Shown here in pieces: positions 45,092 to 54,129 of a stretch of 64,000 nt of DNA; the stretch's first letter is position 1; the number at the start of each line of letters is the position of its first letter. Location of the stretch: assembly GCF_004331485.1 (NCBI RefSeq), contig NZ_SJKD01000001.1:1116001-1180000 (forward strand). Direction: 5' to 3'. Under the pieces are notes generated by a model. That model was not told where the DNA came from. It was given only the letters and a program-made list of their open reading frames with translations, and did not search any database. The translations under genes were made by a program, and so were the position numbers. Source of the stretch: Kribbella capetownensis. Lineage in GTDB: Bacteria; Actinomycetota; Actinomycetes; Propionibacteriales; Kribbellaceae.

Positions 45092-46951
45092 TCAGAAAGC
45101 GGATTCGGGCAGGTCCATGATGTCGAGGTCGGTGAGCTCGGCCTTGATCCGCTCGGCCCGGACCGTCGGCATGGTGGAGCGGACGAACCACTGGGCCGCG
45201 GCCACCTTGCCGGTGTAGAAGTCCAGGTCGGCGGCGGAGAGCTCGCCACCCAGCTTGTCCAGGGCGACCTCGGCCTGCCGCAGCATCAGCCACGAGCAGA
45301 CCACGTCGCCGAGCACGTACAGCAGCCGCGAGGTGTTCAGGCCGACCTTGTAGATGTTGCGCGGGTCGCCGTTCTCCGCCTGCGGGTTGCTCGCCATCAG
45401 CGCCTGGCCCATCACGCCCAGGATCTTCTGCGCGTCCTCGAGGCCCTTCGCCAGCAGGCCGCGCTCCTCCTTCAGCCGGCCGTTGCCGGCCTCCGAGGCG
45501 ACGAAGCCCTGGATCTGCTCGGCCAGGTGACCGAGCGCCTTGCCCTGGTCCTTGATGATCTTGCGGAAGAACAGGTCCTGGCCCTGGATCGCCGTGGTGC
45601 CCTCGTACAGGGTGTCGATCTTGGCGTCCCGGACGTACTGCTCGATCGGGTAGTCCTGCAGGAAGCCGGAGCCGCCGAATGTCTGCAGCGACTCGGTGCC
45701 GAGCAGGGTCCACGACTTCTCCGAGCCGTAGCCCTTGACCAGCGGCAGCAGCAGGTCGTTCACGCCCTCGGCGACCACGTCGTGCTCACCGGCGTACCGG
45801 GCCTGCTCGGCGCGGTCCTGGTACGTCGCCGTGAACAGCACCAGCGCCCGCAGCGCCTCGGCGTACGCCTTCTGGGTCATCAGCGACCGGCGGACGTCGG
45901 GGTGGTGGGTGATGGTGACCCGCGGCGCGTCCTTGGCCGGCTGGGTCAGGTCGGCGCCCTGCACCCGCTCCTTGGCGTACTCCAGCGCGTTCAGGTAGCC
46001 GGTGGACAGCGTGGCGATCGCCTTGGTGCCGACCATCATCCGCGCGTACTCGATCACCTGGAACATCTGTGCGATGCCGTCGTGCACCTCGCCGAGCAGC
46101 CAGCCCTTGGCCGGTACGCCGTCGCCGAAGGTGATCTCGCAGGTGGTGGACACCTTGATGCCCATCTTCTTCTCGACGTTCGTGACGAAGGCGCCGTTGC
46201 GCTCCCCGGTCAGCTCGCCGGTCTCCAGGTCGAAGTCGTACTTCGGGACCACGAAAAGGCTGAGGCCCTTCGTACCCGGACCGCCGACACCGTCGATGCC
46301 CTGCGGCCGCGCCAGCACCAGGTGGATGATGTTCTCGGTCAAGTCGTGCTCGCCCGAGGTGATGAATCGCTTGACGCCCTCGATGTGCCAGCTGCCGTCC
46401 TCCTGCAGCGTGGCCTTGGTGCGCCCGGCACCCACGTCGGAACCGGCGTCCGGCTCGGTCAGCACCATGGTGGCGCCCCAGCCACGCTCGATGATGTGGT
46501 GCGCGATCTTCTGGTCCCGCTCGGTGCCGTTGCGCCAGAGCACGTGCGCGAAGTTCGGGCCGGCGGCGTACATGTGCACCGCCGGGTTGGCGCCGAGCAC
46601 CAGCTCGGCGGCGGCCCAGCGCAGCGACGGCGGGGTCGGCTGTCCGCCCAGCTCGGCCGGCAGCTCGAGCTTGAACCACTCGGCGTCCATGTAGGCGTGG
46701 TAGCTCTTCTTGAACGCCTCGGGCATCCGGACCTCATGAGCCTCGGGGTCGAACACCGGCGGGTTGCGGTCGGCCTCGGCGAAGGACTCGGCGAGCTCGT
46801 GCTTGGCCAGCCGGTCGATCTCCGCCAGCACCGCACGCGCGGTGTCGACGTCCATGTCGGCGTACGGGCCCTGCCCGAGCACCGCGTCACGGCCCAGGAC
46901 CTCGAGCAGGTTGAACTCGATGTCCCGCAGATTCGACTTGTAGTGGTTCAC
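45092..46951 (-). CDS. Long-form acyl-CoA dehydrogenase (FadE-type)
   Basis: The 619-residue flavoprotein is of the long class, with an extra N-terminal helix and a C-terminal domain. Motifs are [17 protein letters not shown] (FAD/substrate), [31 protein letters not shown] and the catalytic Glu in [20 protein letters not shown]. It introduces the first double bond in fatty acyl-CoA during beta-oxidation. The electron acceptor is presumably ETF. It is transcribed alone from a promoter region with two palindromes (46981-47014). Confidence 0.88.
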   Translation of the reverse strand: MNHYKSNLRDIEFNLLEVLGRDAVLGQGPYADMDVDTARAVLAEIDRLAKHELAESFAEADRNPPVFDPEAHEVRMPEAFKKSYHAYMDAEWFKLELPAELGGQPTPPSLRWAAAELVLGANPAVHMYAAGPNFAHVLWRNGTERDQKIAHHIIERGWGATMVLTEPDAGSDVGAGRTKATLQEDGSWHIEGVKRFITSGEHDLTENIIHLVLARPQGIDGVGGPGTKGLSLFVVPKYDFDLETGELTGERNGAFVTNVEKKMGIKVSTTCEITFGDGVPAKGWLLGEVHDGIAQMFQVIEYARMMVGTKAIATLSTGYLNALEYAKERVQGADLTQPAKDAPRVTITHHPDVRRSLMTQKAYAEALRALVLFTATYQDRAEQARYAGEHDVVAEGVNDLLLPLVKGYGSEKSWTLLGTESLQTFGGSGFLQDYPIEQYVRDAKIDTLYEGTTAIQGQDLFFRKIIKDQGKALGHLAEQIQGFVASEAGNGRLKEERGLLAKGLEDAQKILGVMGQALMASNPQAENGDPRNIYKVGLNTSRLLYVLGDVVCSWLMLRQAEVALDKLGGELSAADLDFYTGKVAAAQWFVRSTMPTVRAERIKAELTDLDIMDLPESAF

Positions 46952-46980
46952 AGGGTTCCCCTACCTCTTCGCAGCGCAAT

Positions 46981-47014
46981 ACTCACGAGTAACTTGAGTA
47001 TATACCGGCCGGTA
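46981..47014. promoter_or_regulatory. Operator-like palindromes before the acyl-CoA dehydrogenase
   Basis: ACTCA-N9-TGAGT (46981-46999) and TACCGGCCGGTA (47003-47014, perfect) lie between the dehydrogenase and the divergent phosphatase gene. A TATATA stretch near 46998 is A/T-rich for this genome and may be a promoter. TetR-type regulators of fatty acid genes bind such sites. Confidence 0.5.
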
Positions 47015-47044
47015 ACGAAGGCAAAGTGAGATTAGGTGTGAGGT

Positions 47045-47566
47045 GTGACCACGACACTGATCTACGAGACCCACTCGATCACCCTGGACAACGAGCGCGG
47101 CATCTCGACCGGATGGCTGCCGGGGCAGCTGTCGCAGGCCGGGATCCGGCAGGCGATCGCGATCGGCCCGCGCCGGCGCGACGTCGATGTCGTCTTCAGC
47201 TCCGACCTGCGGCGGGCCGTCCACACGGTCGAGCTGGCCGGCCTGAGCGCGCCGCACTTCCAGGACTGGCGGCTCCGCGAGTGCAACTACGGCGAGCTGA
47301 ACGGAGCGCGGTCGGGGGCACTCGAGCCGCGGGCCGAGCGCGTCGGAACGCCGTTCCCCGGCGGGCAGAGCTACGCCGACGTCGTCGAGCTGACCCGCTC
47401 GTTCCTGGCCGACGTCAAGCACTGGTACGACGGCCAGAAGGTGCTCGTGGTCGCCCACTCGGCGAACCGGTGGTCCTTCGAGCACCTTCTGGGCAGTCGC
47501 GCGCCGATCGAGGAGCTGATCGCCGCGCCGTTCGACTGGAAGCCGGGCTGGGAGTACGAGTTCTAA
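47045..47566 (+). CDS. Histidine phosphatase-superfamily protein with an altered RHG motif
   Basis: The 173-residue protein has the phosphoglycerate mutase fold (FSSDLRRAVHTVEL, RECNYGELNG, VVAHSANRWSFEHL). The usual N-terminal R-H-G is T-H-S (YETHSITLDN): the phosphate-accepting His is kept, but the preceding Arg is replaced. The second His (AHSANR) is present. Activity on phosphate esters may be reduced or changed. It is divergent from the dehydrogenase. Its TAA overlaps the stop of the convergent EndoH-like gene by three bases. Confidence 0.78.
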   Translation: MTTTLIYETHSITLDNERGISTGWLPGQLSQAGIRQAIAIGPRRRDVDVVFSSDLRRAVHTVELAGLSAPHFQDWRLRECNYGELNGARSGALEPRAERVGTPFPGGQSYADVVELTRSFLADVKHWYDGQKVLVVAHSANRWSFEHLLGSRAPIEELIAAPFDWKPGWEYEF

Positions 47567-48477
47567 GGCGTGTAGACGGCGGCGCTGCCGTAGAGCTCCT
47601 GGGTGAACGCCGAGATGTAGGTGTGGGTGTCCGCCGACGTCAGGTTGTAGGTGAGGAAGACGCCGTACCCCTCGTCGACCGTGCGCTGCGCGAGGCCGGC
47701 CGCGGTCGACGAGCTCGTCGCGGTGTACGAGATGGCGGCCGGGGAGAGGCGGGCCTTCGACGTCGGGCCGCTCGGGACACCCCAGGTGCCGTAGTACGGG
47801 TTCCAGGCGTAGTCGAAGGTGTTGGCGATGCTCTGGCCGTTGTAGGTCAGCCGGTCCGAGGCCGGGCCGATGTCGTAGAGCGTGATCAGCTTGGTCGGCA
47901 GCTTCTGGCGCAGCGCCTGGACCAGGTAGACGAAGGAGAAGTCGTTCGGCTGGCCGGTGCCGTTGTTGCCGTACTCGACGTACTCGTCGTCGAAGTCGAT
48001 ACCGTCCAGGCCGTACTGGCTGACCGCGTCGGCGAGCTCCTGTGCGAATGCGTCGGCGGCCTGCTGGGACGGGAAGTTCGCGAAGCCGGCGCCCTGGTGG
48101 TTGCCGAGGATCGAGAGCAGGACCTTGATGCCCTTCTGCTGCAGCGGGCGGACCTGGGTGGCCACGTTGTCGAGCACGTTCTGCACGTTCTCGTTGAAGG
48201 ACAGGTAGGCCTTCGTACCGTCGTAGTTGATATTCGCCGCGAAGATCACCGCGACGTCGAACACCTGCGCGCCGCCGCTTGCCAGCGTGTACTTCGCGAC
48301 GTTCGTCATGGGTTCGTTGTTGACCTCGACGTACACCACCGAGATCGGGCCGTTCTTGCGGGCGCGGCACCGTTTCGGCTGCGCCTGGGCCGGCAGCGCG
48401 ACCCCGGTGGTGGCCGCCGCGGTGCCCGCGGCCAGGGCTGACAACAGGGTCCTTCTCCGCATGAGCTGTGGACTCAT
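47563..48477 (-). CDS. Secreted endo-beta-N-acetylglucosaminidase H-like GH18 enzyme
   Basis: The 304-residue protein has a twin-arginine-like signal (MRRRTLLSALAAG, cleavage near AQAQ about 33) and a GH18 barrel with the catalytic motif DGIDFDDE (158-165, Glu165 as acid). Segments VYVEVNNEPM and VAVIFAANINYDGTKAYLSF fit the EndoH branch, which cuts the chitobiose core of N-glycans. It therefore probably releases glycans outside the cell. ATG 48477 has GAGGAG 7 nt upstream. Confidence 0.85.
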   Translation of the reverse strand: MSPQLMRRRTLLSALAAGTAAATTGVALPAQAQPKRCRARKNGPISVVYVEVNNEPMTNVAKYTLASGGAQVFDVAVIFAANINYDGTKAYLSFNENVQNVLDNVATQVRPLQQKGIKVLLSILGNHQGAGFANFPSQQAADAFAQELADAVSQYGLDGIDFDDEYVEYGNNGTGQPNDFSFVYLVQALRQKLPTKLITLYDIGPASDRLTYNGQSIANTFDYAWNPYYGTWGVPSGPTSKARLSPAAISYTATSSSTAAGLAQRTVDEGYGVFLTYNLTSADTHTYISAFTQELYGSAAVYTP

Positions 48478-48507
48478 CGATCGACTCCTCGTCAAAGGTG
48501 GGCGGTG

Positions 48508-48581
48508 CGCTATATCGGTTAAGTCCAGTTCGCCGCCTGGCGGCATCCGCAGGCGGTGAGTGGAGATAAACCGGTATAGCG
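48508..48581. promoter_or_regulatory. Nested inverted repeats in the divergent EndoH/MFS interval
   Basis: CGCTATATCGGTT (48508-48520) and AACCGGTATAGCG (48569-48581) are complementary except one base. Inside, CCGCCTG (about 48534) pairs with CAGGCGG (about 48550). Each outer arm contains a TATAGC that could be a -10 box for one of the divergent genes. Confidence 0.5.
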
Positions 48582-48709
48582 TCACCGATCATCGATGGGC
48601 GCTCACCCGGTGTCAAGGCCTCCGGGGGTCGCGGTGGCGGTGACTGATGGACCAAGATGGATCCAGGGGCGGGAGAAACCTACGGGGGCCAGGCAGGAGA
48701 GGACCCGAG

Positions 48710-50008
48710 GTGAGCACTCCAGCAGCAACCGGCCAGGTCGGTACGGCGCGGACGCGGCGATCACTGGTCGCCGGGACGGTCGGGAACTTCGTCGAGTGGT
48801 ACGAGTTCGGCGCCTACGGTTTCTTCGCGACCGTGATCGCGGCGAACTTCTTCAGCAGTACGTCGACCAGCGACGCGGAGAGTCTGATCAAGACCTACGC
48901 CTCCTTCGCGCTGGCGTTCTTCTTCCGTCCGATCGGGGCCGCGGTGTTCGGCCGGGTCGGCGACCGGATCGGCCGGCGGCCGACGCTGATCCTGGTGCTG
49001 CTGCTGATGGCCGGGTCGACCACGCTGATCGGCGTACTGCCGACGTACGAGACCATCGGGGCGGCTGCGCCGTGGCTGCTGACGCTGGTGCGGGCGCTGC
49101 AGGGGCTGTCGGCAGGTGGTGAGTTCGGTGGCGCGGTGTCGATCCTGACCGAGTTCGCGCCGAAGACGAAGCGTGGGCTGTACGGCGCCTGGCAGTCGTT
49201 CACGGTCGCGCTCGGACTGCTCGCGGGAGCGGGGTTGGCGGCGATCCTGGCCACGACATTGAGCAAGGAGGCGCTGAACGACTGGGGTTGGCGGGTGCCG
49301 TTCCTGGCCGCGCTGCCGCTCGGCCTGGTGGCGCTGTGGCTGCGGCTCAAGTTGGAGGAGACGCCGAACTTCGCGCGGGTCCAGAAGCGTGAGCCTGAGC
49401 CGGCCGCGGTGGGTGAAGTGGCGAAGGCGATTGCCCTGGGCATCGGTCGGCTGATGGGCTGGTCGGCGGCGGGCTACACGTTCCTCGTGGTGATGCCGTC
49501 GTACTTGCAGGCCACTCTGCACGCGACGTTCCAGCAGGCTCTGGTTGCGACGGTGCTGGCGAATCTGGGGTTCGCGTTGTCGATCCTCCCGGCCGGGTGG
49601 TTGAGCGACCGGATCGGGCGGCGGCCGGTGATGGCGACCGGCGCGGCTCTGGTCGTCGTACTCGCGTTGCCGTTGATGAACCTCTTGCAGGACAAGGAAT
49701 CCGGGAACGCAGCCAAGGGGATCGCGGTGTTCGTGGCCGGGCTGGTCGTGGGGCTGATGGCCGGGCCGGGGCCGGCGATGCTCGCGGAGATGTTCCCGAC
49801 CCGCACTCGCTACACCGGCCTCGGGTTGGCGTACTCGCTGTCGAACGCGGTGTTCTCCGGATCGGCCGGGCTGATCATCACCGAGCTGATCAAGCGGACG
49901 GACAACATCGACATTCCGGCCTGGTATGTGATGGTGACGTGTGCGGTCAGCGTTGGCGCGCTGCTCACCTTGCGCGGAGACGACCACCGACGGGAGTTGC
50001 GGGACTGA
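48710..50008 (+). CDS. MFS transporter, metabolite:H+ symporter (MHS) family
   Basis: A 432-residue protein with twelve membrane helices and MHS-type features: the N-terminal GTVGNFVEWYEFGAYGFFA, DRIGRRPTLILVLLLMA after helix 2, and ALQGLSAGGEFGGAVSIL. Members import carboxylates, osmolytes or sialic acid-like compounds. GTG 48710 has AGGAGAGG upstream. The stop is followed after one base by anmK, so the two form an operon. That could point to uptake of an amino sugar or acid, but it is only an inference. Confidence 0.85.
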   Translation: MSTPAATGQVGTARTRRSLVAGTVGNFVEWYEFGAYGFFATVIAANFFSSTSTSDAESLIKTYASFALAFFFRPIGAAVFGRVGDRIGRRPTLILVLLLMAGSTTLIGVLPTYETIGAAAPWLLTLVRALQGLSAGGEFGGAVSILTEFAPKTKRGLYGAWQSFTVALGLLAGAGLAAILATTLSKEALNDWGWRVPFLAALPLGLVALWLRLKLEETPNFARVQKREPEPAAVGEVAKAIALGIGRLMGWSAAGYTFLVVMPSYLQATLHATFQQALVATVLANLGFALSILPAGWLSDRIGRRPVMATGAALVVVLALPLMNLLQDKESGNAAKGIAVFVAGLVVGLMAGPGPAMLAEMFPTRTRYTGLGLAYSLSNAVFSGSAGLIITELIKRTDNIDIPAWYVMVTCAVSVGALLTLRGDDHRRELRD

Positions 50009-50009
50009 C

Positions 50010-51170
50010 ATGCGAGTCATCGGCCTGATGTCCGGGACGTCGTACGACGCCATCGACGCTGCTGCGGCGGACCTGCGGCTGGACGGGGACGAGTTGGTGC
50101 TGACCCCGCTCGGGATGCTCAGCCAGCCGTACTCGGACGACCTGCGCGCTGCTGTGGCCGGGTCGTTGCCTCCAGCAAGTACATCGATGGAGCAGGTGTG
50201 CCGGTTGGACACGGGGATCGGACAGGCATTCGCGGACGTCGCGCGGCAGGCGGTCGAGCAGCTGTGCGGTGGGTACGCCGATCTGATCGTTTCGCATGGG
50301 CAGACGGTGTTCCACTGGGTCGAGGGCGGCACGGTGCGCGGGACGTTGCAGTTGGGGCAGCCCGCGTGGATCGCTGAGGCGACTGGCATTCCGGTGGTCT
50401 CGGATCTGCGGGCCCGGGACGTGGCGGCTGGTGGGCAGGGTGCGCCGCTGGTCAGCATCATCGACGTGCTCTGGTTGCGCGGGCGGTCCGGCGTACCGAT
50501 TGCTCTGAACCTTGGTGGGATCGCGAACATCACCGTCGTGCATGGTGAACCTGTTGCCTTTGACACCGGTCCGGCGAATGCACTGATCGACGCGGTGGTG
50601 GCCGAGCTGACGGGTGGACGGCTCGGGTTCGATGCGGATGGCGCGATGGCTGGGCGTGGACGGGTGTATCCGGAGCTGTTCGAGCGGTTGCTGGCCGAGC
50701 CGTACTACGAGCGGGCGGCGCCGAAGAGCACCGGGAAGGAGTTGTTCAACCTCTCCTATCTCGCTCGGGCCTTGGAGGGTCTGCCTGATGTGCCGGCCGA
50801 CGATCTGGTCGCGACGGTGACCGCGTTGACGGCCCGGACCGTGGCGGACGCCGTACGACGGTATGGCGGGACCGAGGTGATCGCGTCCGGGGGTGGGATC
50901 CGTAACCCGGTGCTGATGCATCTGCTGGCGGGGGAGCTCGGGGCGGTGCCGTTGCGCAGTACCGACGAGCTGGGGTTGCCGTCGGCGGCGAAGGAGGCGT
51001 ACGCGTTCGCCGTACTCGGGTTCCTGACGGCTCACGGACTCGGCGGGACGGTGCCGAGTTGCACGGGCGCGCGGCACTCGAGCGTGCTCGGGTCGATCAC
51101 TCCCGGCCTGCGCGGACTACCTGAGGCTGAGCCTGACGTGCGGCCTCCCGTGCGTCTCTTGATCCAGTGA
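50010..51170 (+). CDS. anmK: Anhydro-N-acetylmuramic acid kinase
   Basis: The 386-residue sugar kinase has the AnmK motifs GLMSGTSYDAIDAA (5-18), SHGQTVFHW, GGQGAPLVSIID, LNLGGIANIT, AFDTGPANALID and ASGGGIRNPVLM. It phosphorylates and opens 1,6-anhydro-MurNAc to MurNAc-6-phosphate in peptidoglycan recycling. It follows the MHS transporter with one base between. A MurQ etherase is not in the window. Confidence 0.9.
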   Translation: MRVIGLMSGTSYDAIDAAAADLRLDGDELVLTPLGMLSQPYSDDLRAAVAGSLPPASTSMEQVCRLDTGIGQAFADVARQAVEQLCGGYADLIVSHGQTVFHWVEGGTVRGTLQLGQPAWIAEATGIPVVSDLRARDVAAGGQGAPLVSIIDVLWLRGRSGVPIALNLGGIANITVVHGEPVAFDTGPANALIDAVVAELTGGRLGFDADGAMAGRGRVYPELFERLLAEPYYERAAPKSTGKELFNLSYLARALEGLPDVPADDLVATVTALTARTVADAVRRYGGTEVIASGGGIRNPVLMHLLAGELGAVPLRSTDELGLPSAAKEAYAFAVLGFLTAHGLGGTVPSCTGARHSSVLGSITPGLRGLPEAEPDVRPPVRLLIQ

Positions 51171-51185
51171 CCCCACACTAGGACT

Positions 51186-51704
51186 GTGACGAGGTTGTTC
51201 GTGGTGACAGGTGCACCCGGGGCCGGGAAGACGACGGTCGTGCCGGAGTTGGTCCGGCTGAGCCCGGGAAACATGGTCGTGATGGACATGGACGAGTTAC
51301 TGGACGATCACGGCCGGTTGCTCGGAATCAACATCGCCAGCCCGACGGCGGCGCCGATCTGGCCGGCGTACAACGCGCTCTGGCTGCGCATCACCGAGCT
51401 GATCAGGCGGTCGGGCATCCCGGTCCTGCTGCTGTCGCCGCTGTTGCCGGCGGAGCTGCCGGAGGGCCGATGGCTGCATCTCGACTGCTCGGACGCGGTA
51501 CGGCGGAAGCGGCTGGCCGGGCGTGGTTGGGCCGAGGCGCAGATCGAGGAGGCGCTGGCGGACGCGGCCGAGATCCGCAAGCACGTGCCGCGCTCGGTGC
51601 GCGGCGACGTGTCGCCGGAGCGGTCCGCCAAGGGCATCCTCGACTGGATCCGCGGCGAGCGCTTCGGCAAGACCCTGAGCCTGTGGGGCCGGCTACGCAG
51701 TTGA
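51186..51704 (+). CDS. P-loop nucleoside/metabolite kinase-like protein
   Basis: The 172-residue protein starts with Walker A GAPGAGKTT (9-17), has VVMDMDELL as the acidic site and a lid with RKRLAGRGWAEAQIEEAL. It resembles small kinases of the AAA_33/shikimate or chloramphenicol phosphotransferase type. The substrate is unknown. It starts 15 nt after anmK and may be on the same transcript. A second P-loop protein (TmrB-like) follows three genes later. Confidence 0.7.
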   Translation: MTRLFVVTGAPGAGKTTVVPELVRLSPGNMVVMDMDELLDDHGRLLGINIASPTAAPIWPAYNALWLRITELIRRSGIPVLLLSPLLPAELPEGRWLHLDCSDAVRRKRLAGRGWAEAQIEEALADAAEIRKHVPRSVRGDVSPERSAKGILDWIRGERFGKTLSLWGRLRS

Positions 51705-51728
51705 CGCCCGTCGACGCCGGTCGCGGAG

Positions 51729-51787
51729 TTGACCGGTGGGTTGGTTCAGGGCCGGGGTCGCGGCATTGACCTTCGAGTTGGTTCAGG
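51729..51787 (+). promoter_or_regulatory. Duplicated MerR-type operator/promoter boxes
   Basis: TTGACC-N6-TTGGTTCAGG occurs twice with a 37-bp period (51729-51750 and 51766-51787). The half sites TGACC and GGTTCA are roughly inverted, and the -35-like TTGACC suits MerR-regulated promoters. They end 15 nt before the start of the MerR-clamp gene. Confidence 0.65.
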
Positions 51788-51802
51788 GGTGAGGGTCGCG
51801 GC

Positions 51803-52957
51803 ATGACTTCGAGGTTGACGATCAGTGAGTTCGCCCGGCTGGTGGGGTTGGCGCCGAGCGCCCTGCGGTTCTACGACGACTGCGGCCTGCTCCCGCCCGC
51901 GTCGGTGGACGGCTCCAACGGCTACCGCTATTACACGCCGTCCCAGCAACCCCGCGCGCGGCTCCTGCGCGACCTCCGGGAGATCGACCTCCCGCTGGCC
52001 GAGGTCCGCCTGGCCCTGGACGCCGACCCCGCGGAGTTGGCGGTTCTCGTCCGCGCACACCTCCGCACCGTCGAGGCCAAGACGGCCGCCGCCCGAGCCG
52101 CAGCCGACCACCTCCTCACTCACCTGACTGCCGACCACACCCGAGCAGTCCTAGGCGGCCCCGAATTCGCCAGCGCCATCCGCCAGGTAGCCCCCGCCGC
52201 CGCAAACCCCACCACCCCACCACCCACGTCACCCACACCCACGTCAGCCGAGGCCGCCTCAGCGCCTCCCGCTCCGCCAGCGGGCTCGGCCTCTGCCTCT
52301 TCGGCCTCAACCACCACCGCGTCGGCTCCTGAGGGGGCGGCGGGGGTGTTGGCTGCGCTTGATTGTGTGTTGGTTGAGGTGGGGGCGGATGAAGTGGTGT
52401 TTGTGGCGACGGATCGGTATCGGTTGGCGGTGCGGACTGTGCGGCCGGTGGAGTTTGACGGGGCGGCGGGGCGGGTGCTGGTGCGGGCGGATGAGCTGGC
52501 CGGGCTGAGCCGGTGGGCGGCTGCGGGTGAGGTGGTGGAGCTCGAGATCCGGGGTGAGGGTGCGGTGATCGTGCGGGACGGGGAGTCACGCGAGATCGCG
52601 GTGGTGGACGCGGAGTACCCGGCGTACCAGGGAATCCTCGACGGCCTCGCGCCCCCGGTGTGCCGAGTGGTTGTGGACCGCGCGGCGCTGCGGGCGGCGC
52701 TGGAGGGGCGCGAGGTTGTTGCCTTCGACATCGGTTCCGGGGAGCTGCGGATCGATGATGGCGGGCCGATCGAGGTGATCGGGACGGGCGCGGCGCGGAT
52801 CGGGTTCACGGCGTCGTTGCTCGCGGCGGCCCTCGACGTGAGTGTCGGTCCCGACGTACTGCTCGAGATCTGCGCCCAGGACCGGCCGGTCGTCGTACGC
52901 TCGGCCGACCAGGGCACGTTCACCACGCTCGTCATGCCCGTCCGGCTGGACGGGTGA
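51803..52957 (+). CDS. MerR regulator fused to sliding-clamp (DnaN) domains 2 and 3
   Basis: The 384-residue protein has a MerR winged helix (residues 4-70: ISEFARLVGLAPSALRFYDD, NGYRYYTPSQ) and a dimerisation helix (about 76-112). A clamp-like part follows. Clamp domain 2 spans about 117-290, including VATDRYRLAVR (201-211), the best-known DnaN signature, and EYPAYQGIL. Domain 3 spans about 291-384 and ends LVMPVRLDG. A Pro/Ser/Thr/Ala-rich insert (131-178) lies in domain 2. Clamp domain 1 is missing. Residues lining the clamp's peptide pocket (T203, R207, L208, M378, P379, R381, L382) are kept. It is probably an effector-binding regulator of the coupled exporter. Confidence 0.85.
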   Translation: MTSRLTISEFARLVGLAPSALRFYDDCGLLPPASVDGSNGYRYYTPSQQPRARLLRDLREIDLPLAEVRLALDADPAELAVLVRAHLRTVEAKTAAARAAADHLLTHLTADHTRAVLGGPEFASAIRQVAPAAANPTTPPPTSPTPTSAEAASAPPAPPAGSASASSASTTTASAPEGAAGVLAALDCVLVEVGADEVVFVATDRYRLAVRTVRPVEFDGAAGRVLVRADELAGLSRWAAAGEVVELEIRGEGAVIVRDGESREIAVVDAEYPAYQGILDGLAPPVCRVVVDRAALRAALEGREVVAFDIGSGELRIDDGGPIEVIGTGAARIGFTASLLAAALDVSVGPDVLLEICAQDRPVVVRSADQGTFTTLVMPVRLDG

Positions 52958-54129
52958 ACCGGAGCTACTACGGCTGGCTGGCAGGCTCCACACTCTCGGC
53001 GTTCGGCGACAGCGCGCTCTTCTTCGCCCTCGGCTGGGCGGCGACCGGCATCGCGCCGCACATCGCCGGCCTCGTCCTGACCGCCTTCTCCCTGCCGCGC
53101 GCCGTACTCCTCCTGCTCGGCGGCGTCCTCGGCGACCGTTGGGGTCCACGCCGCATGCTGCTCGTCTGCTCGGCCGTCGTCGGCACCTGCTGCTTCGCGC
53201 TGGCAGCCGTCGCCTCAAACGTCACCGCTGCGCTGTTGCTGGTGACCGCAGCCGTAGTCGGGACGGTCGACGCGTTCGCACTGCCCGCCGCGGGCGCACT
53301 GCCTCGGTTGTTCGTGACAGAGGAGGAACTGCCGAGAGCGATGGCGTTGCGTACGTCGGTCACGCAGACCGTCACGCTCGGGGCCGGACCGATCAGCGGC
53401 GTGATCGTTGCCTTTGTCGGTCTGGTGGGTGCGTTGGTGGTGGATGGGGTGACGTTCGCCGTCCAGTTTCTGGTGCTTCTCGCGATCAGACCGCCGTACG
53501 ACGTGGGTCCTGAGCGTGCACCGCGGTCGGTACTGCGGGAGGCGGGCGACGGGATCCGGGTGGCTTGGCGGGATCCGGTGCTGCGGAGTGTGCTGCTGGT
53601 CGTCGCGCTAGTTGCGGCGTTCGTGCTGCCGGTGCGGTCGTTGTGCGTGCCGTTGCTGGCCCGCGCAAACGGTTGGACCGCGTCGGAGACCGGTCTGGTT
53701 GTCGGTGTGGGCGTGGCCGGCGGGTTGATCGTGACGCTGCTCGTGGCGCGGTTCGGAACGTTCACACGACCGGGATTGGCCGGCGGGCTGGGGTGCTTTC
53801 TGGCGGCGGCCGGGATCGCCGGTCTGGGTGCGGCGACGTCTGTTGCGGTCGCGGTCGGTGTCACGTTGGTCCAAGGAGTCGGCGTCGGGATCTTCACGTC
53901 GCACATCGCGCCGGTGTTCGTCCGCAGTACGCCGCGATCGCACCTCACCCGCCTGCAGTCGCTGCTGTCGTTGGCGCAGACGATCCCGCTGCTCGGCTCC
54001 ACCAATCTGCTGGCAGCACTCGACATCCAGGGTGCTCTGGTCCTGTCCGCCGTGGCGACTGCGGTCGCCGGGATCGCGCTCCTCCGCCTCGAACCGATCA
54101 CCGCAGCGGAGCGTCGTACCGCAACATGA
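52954..54129 (+). CDS. MFS efflux transporter coupled to the MerR-clamp gene
   Basis: A 391-residue protein with twelve membrane helices of the MFS_3/EntS-like drug exporter type (STLSAFGDSALFFALGW, LGDRWGPRRMLLV, ALPRLFVTEEELPRAMALR). The GTG overlaps the stop of the regulator gene (GTGA), and its own stop overlaps the next ATPase gene (ATGA), so three genes are cotranslated. An exporter next to a MerR sensor is a common resistance layout. Confidence 0.85.
   Translation: MNRSYYGWLAGSTLSAFGDSALFFALGWAATGIAPHIAGLVLTAFSLPRAVLLLLGGVLGDRWGPRRMLLVCSAVVGTCCFALAAVASNVTAALLLVTAAVVGTVDAFALPAAGALPRLFVTEEELPRAMALRTSVTQTVTLGAGPISGVIVAFVGLVGALVVDGVTFAVQFLVLLAIRPPYDVGPERAPRSVLREAGDGIRVAWRDPVLRSVLLVVALVAAFVLPVRSLCVPLLARANGWTASETGLVVGVGVAGGLIVTLLVARFGTFTRPGLAGGLGCFLAAAGIAGLGAATSVAVAVGVTLVQGVGVGIFTSHIAPVFVRSTPRSHLTRLQSLLSLAQTIPLLGSTNLLAALDIQGALVLSAVATAVAGIALLRLEPITAAERRTAT

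Noticed and set aside
51803-52957. Possibility that the clamp-like part marks a second dnaN gene
   Set aside because: Clamp domain 1 is absent and a MerR domain replaces it, so it cannot form the normal three-domain clamp subunit.
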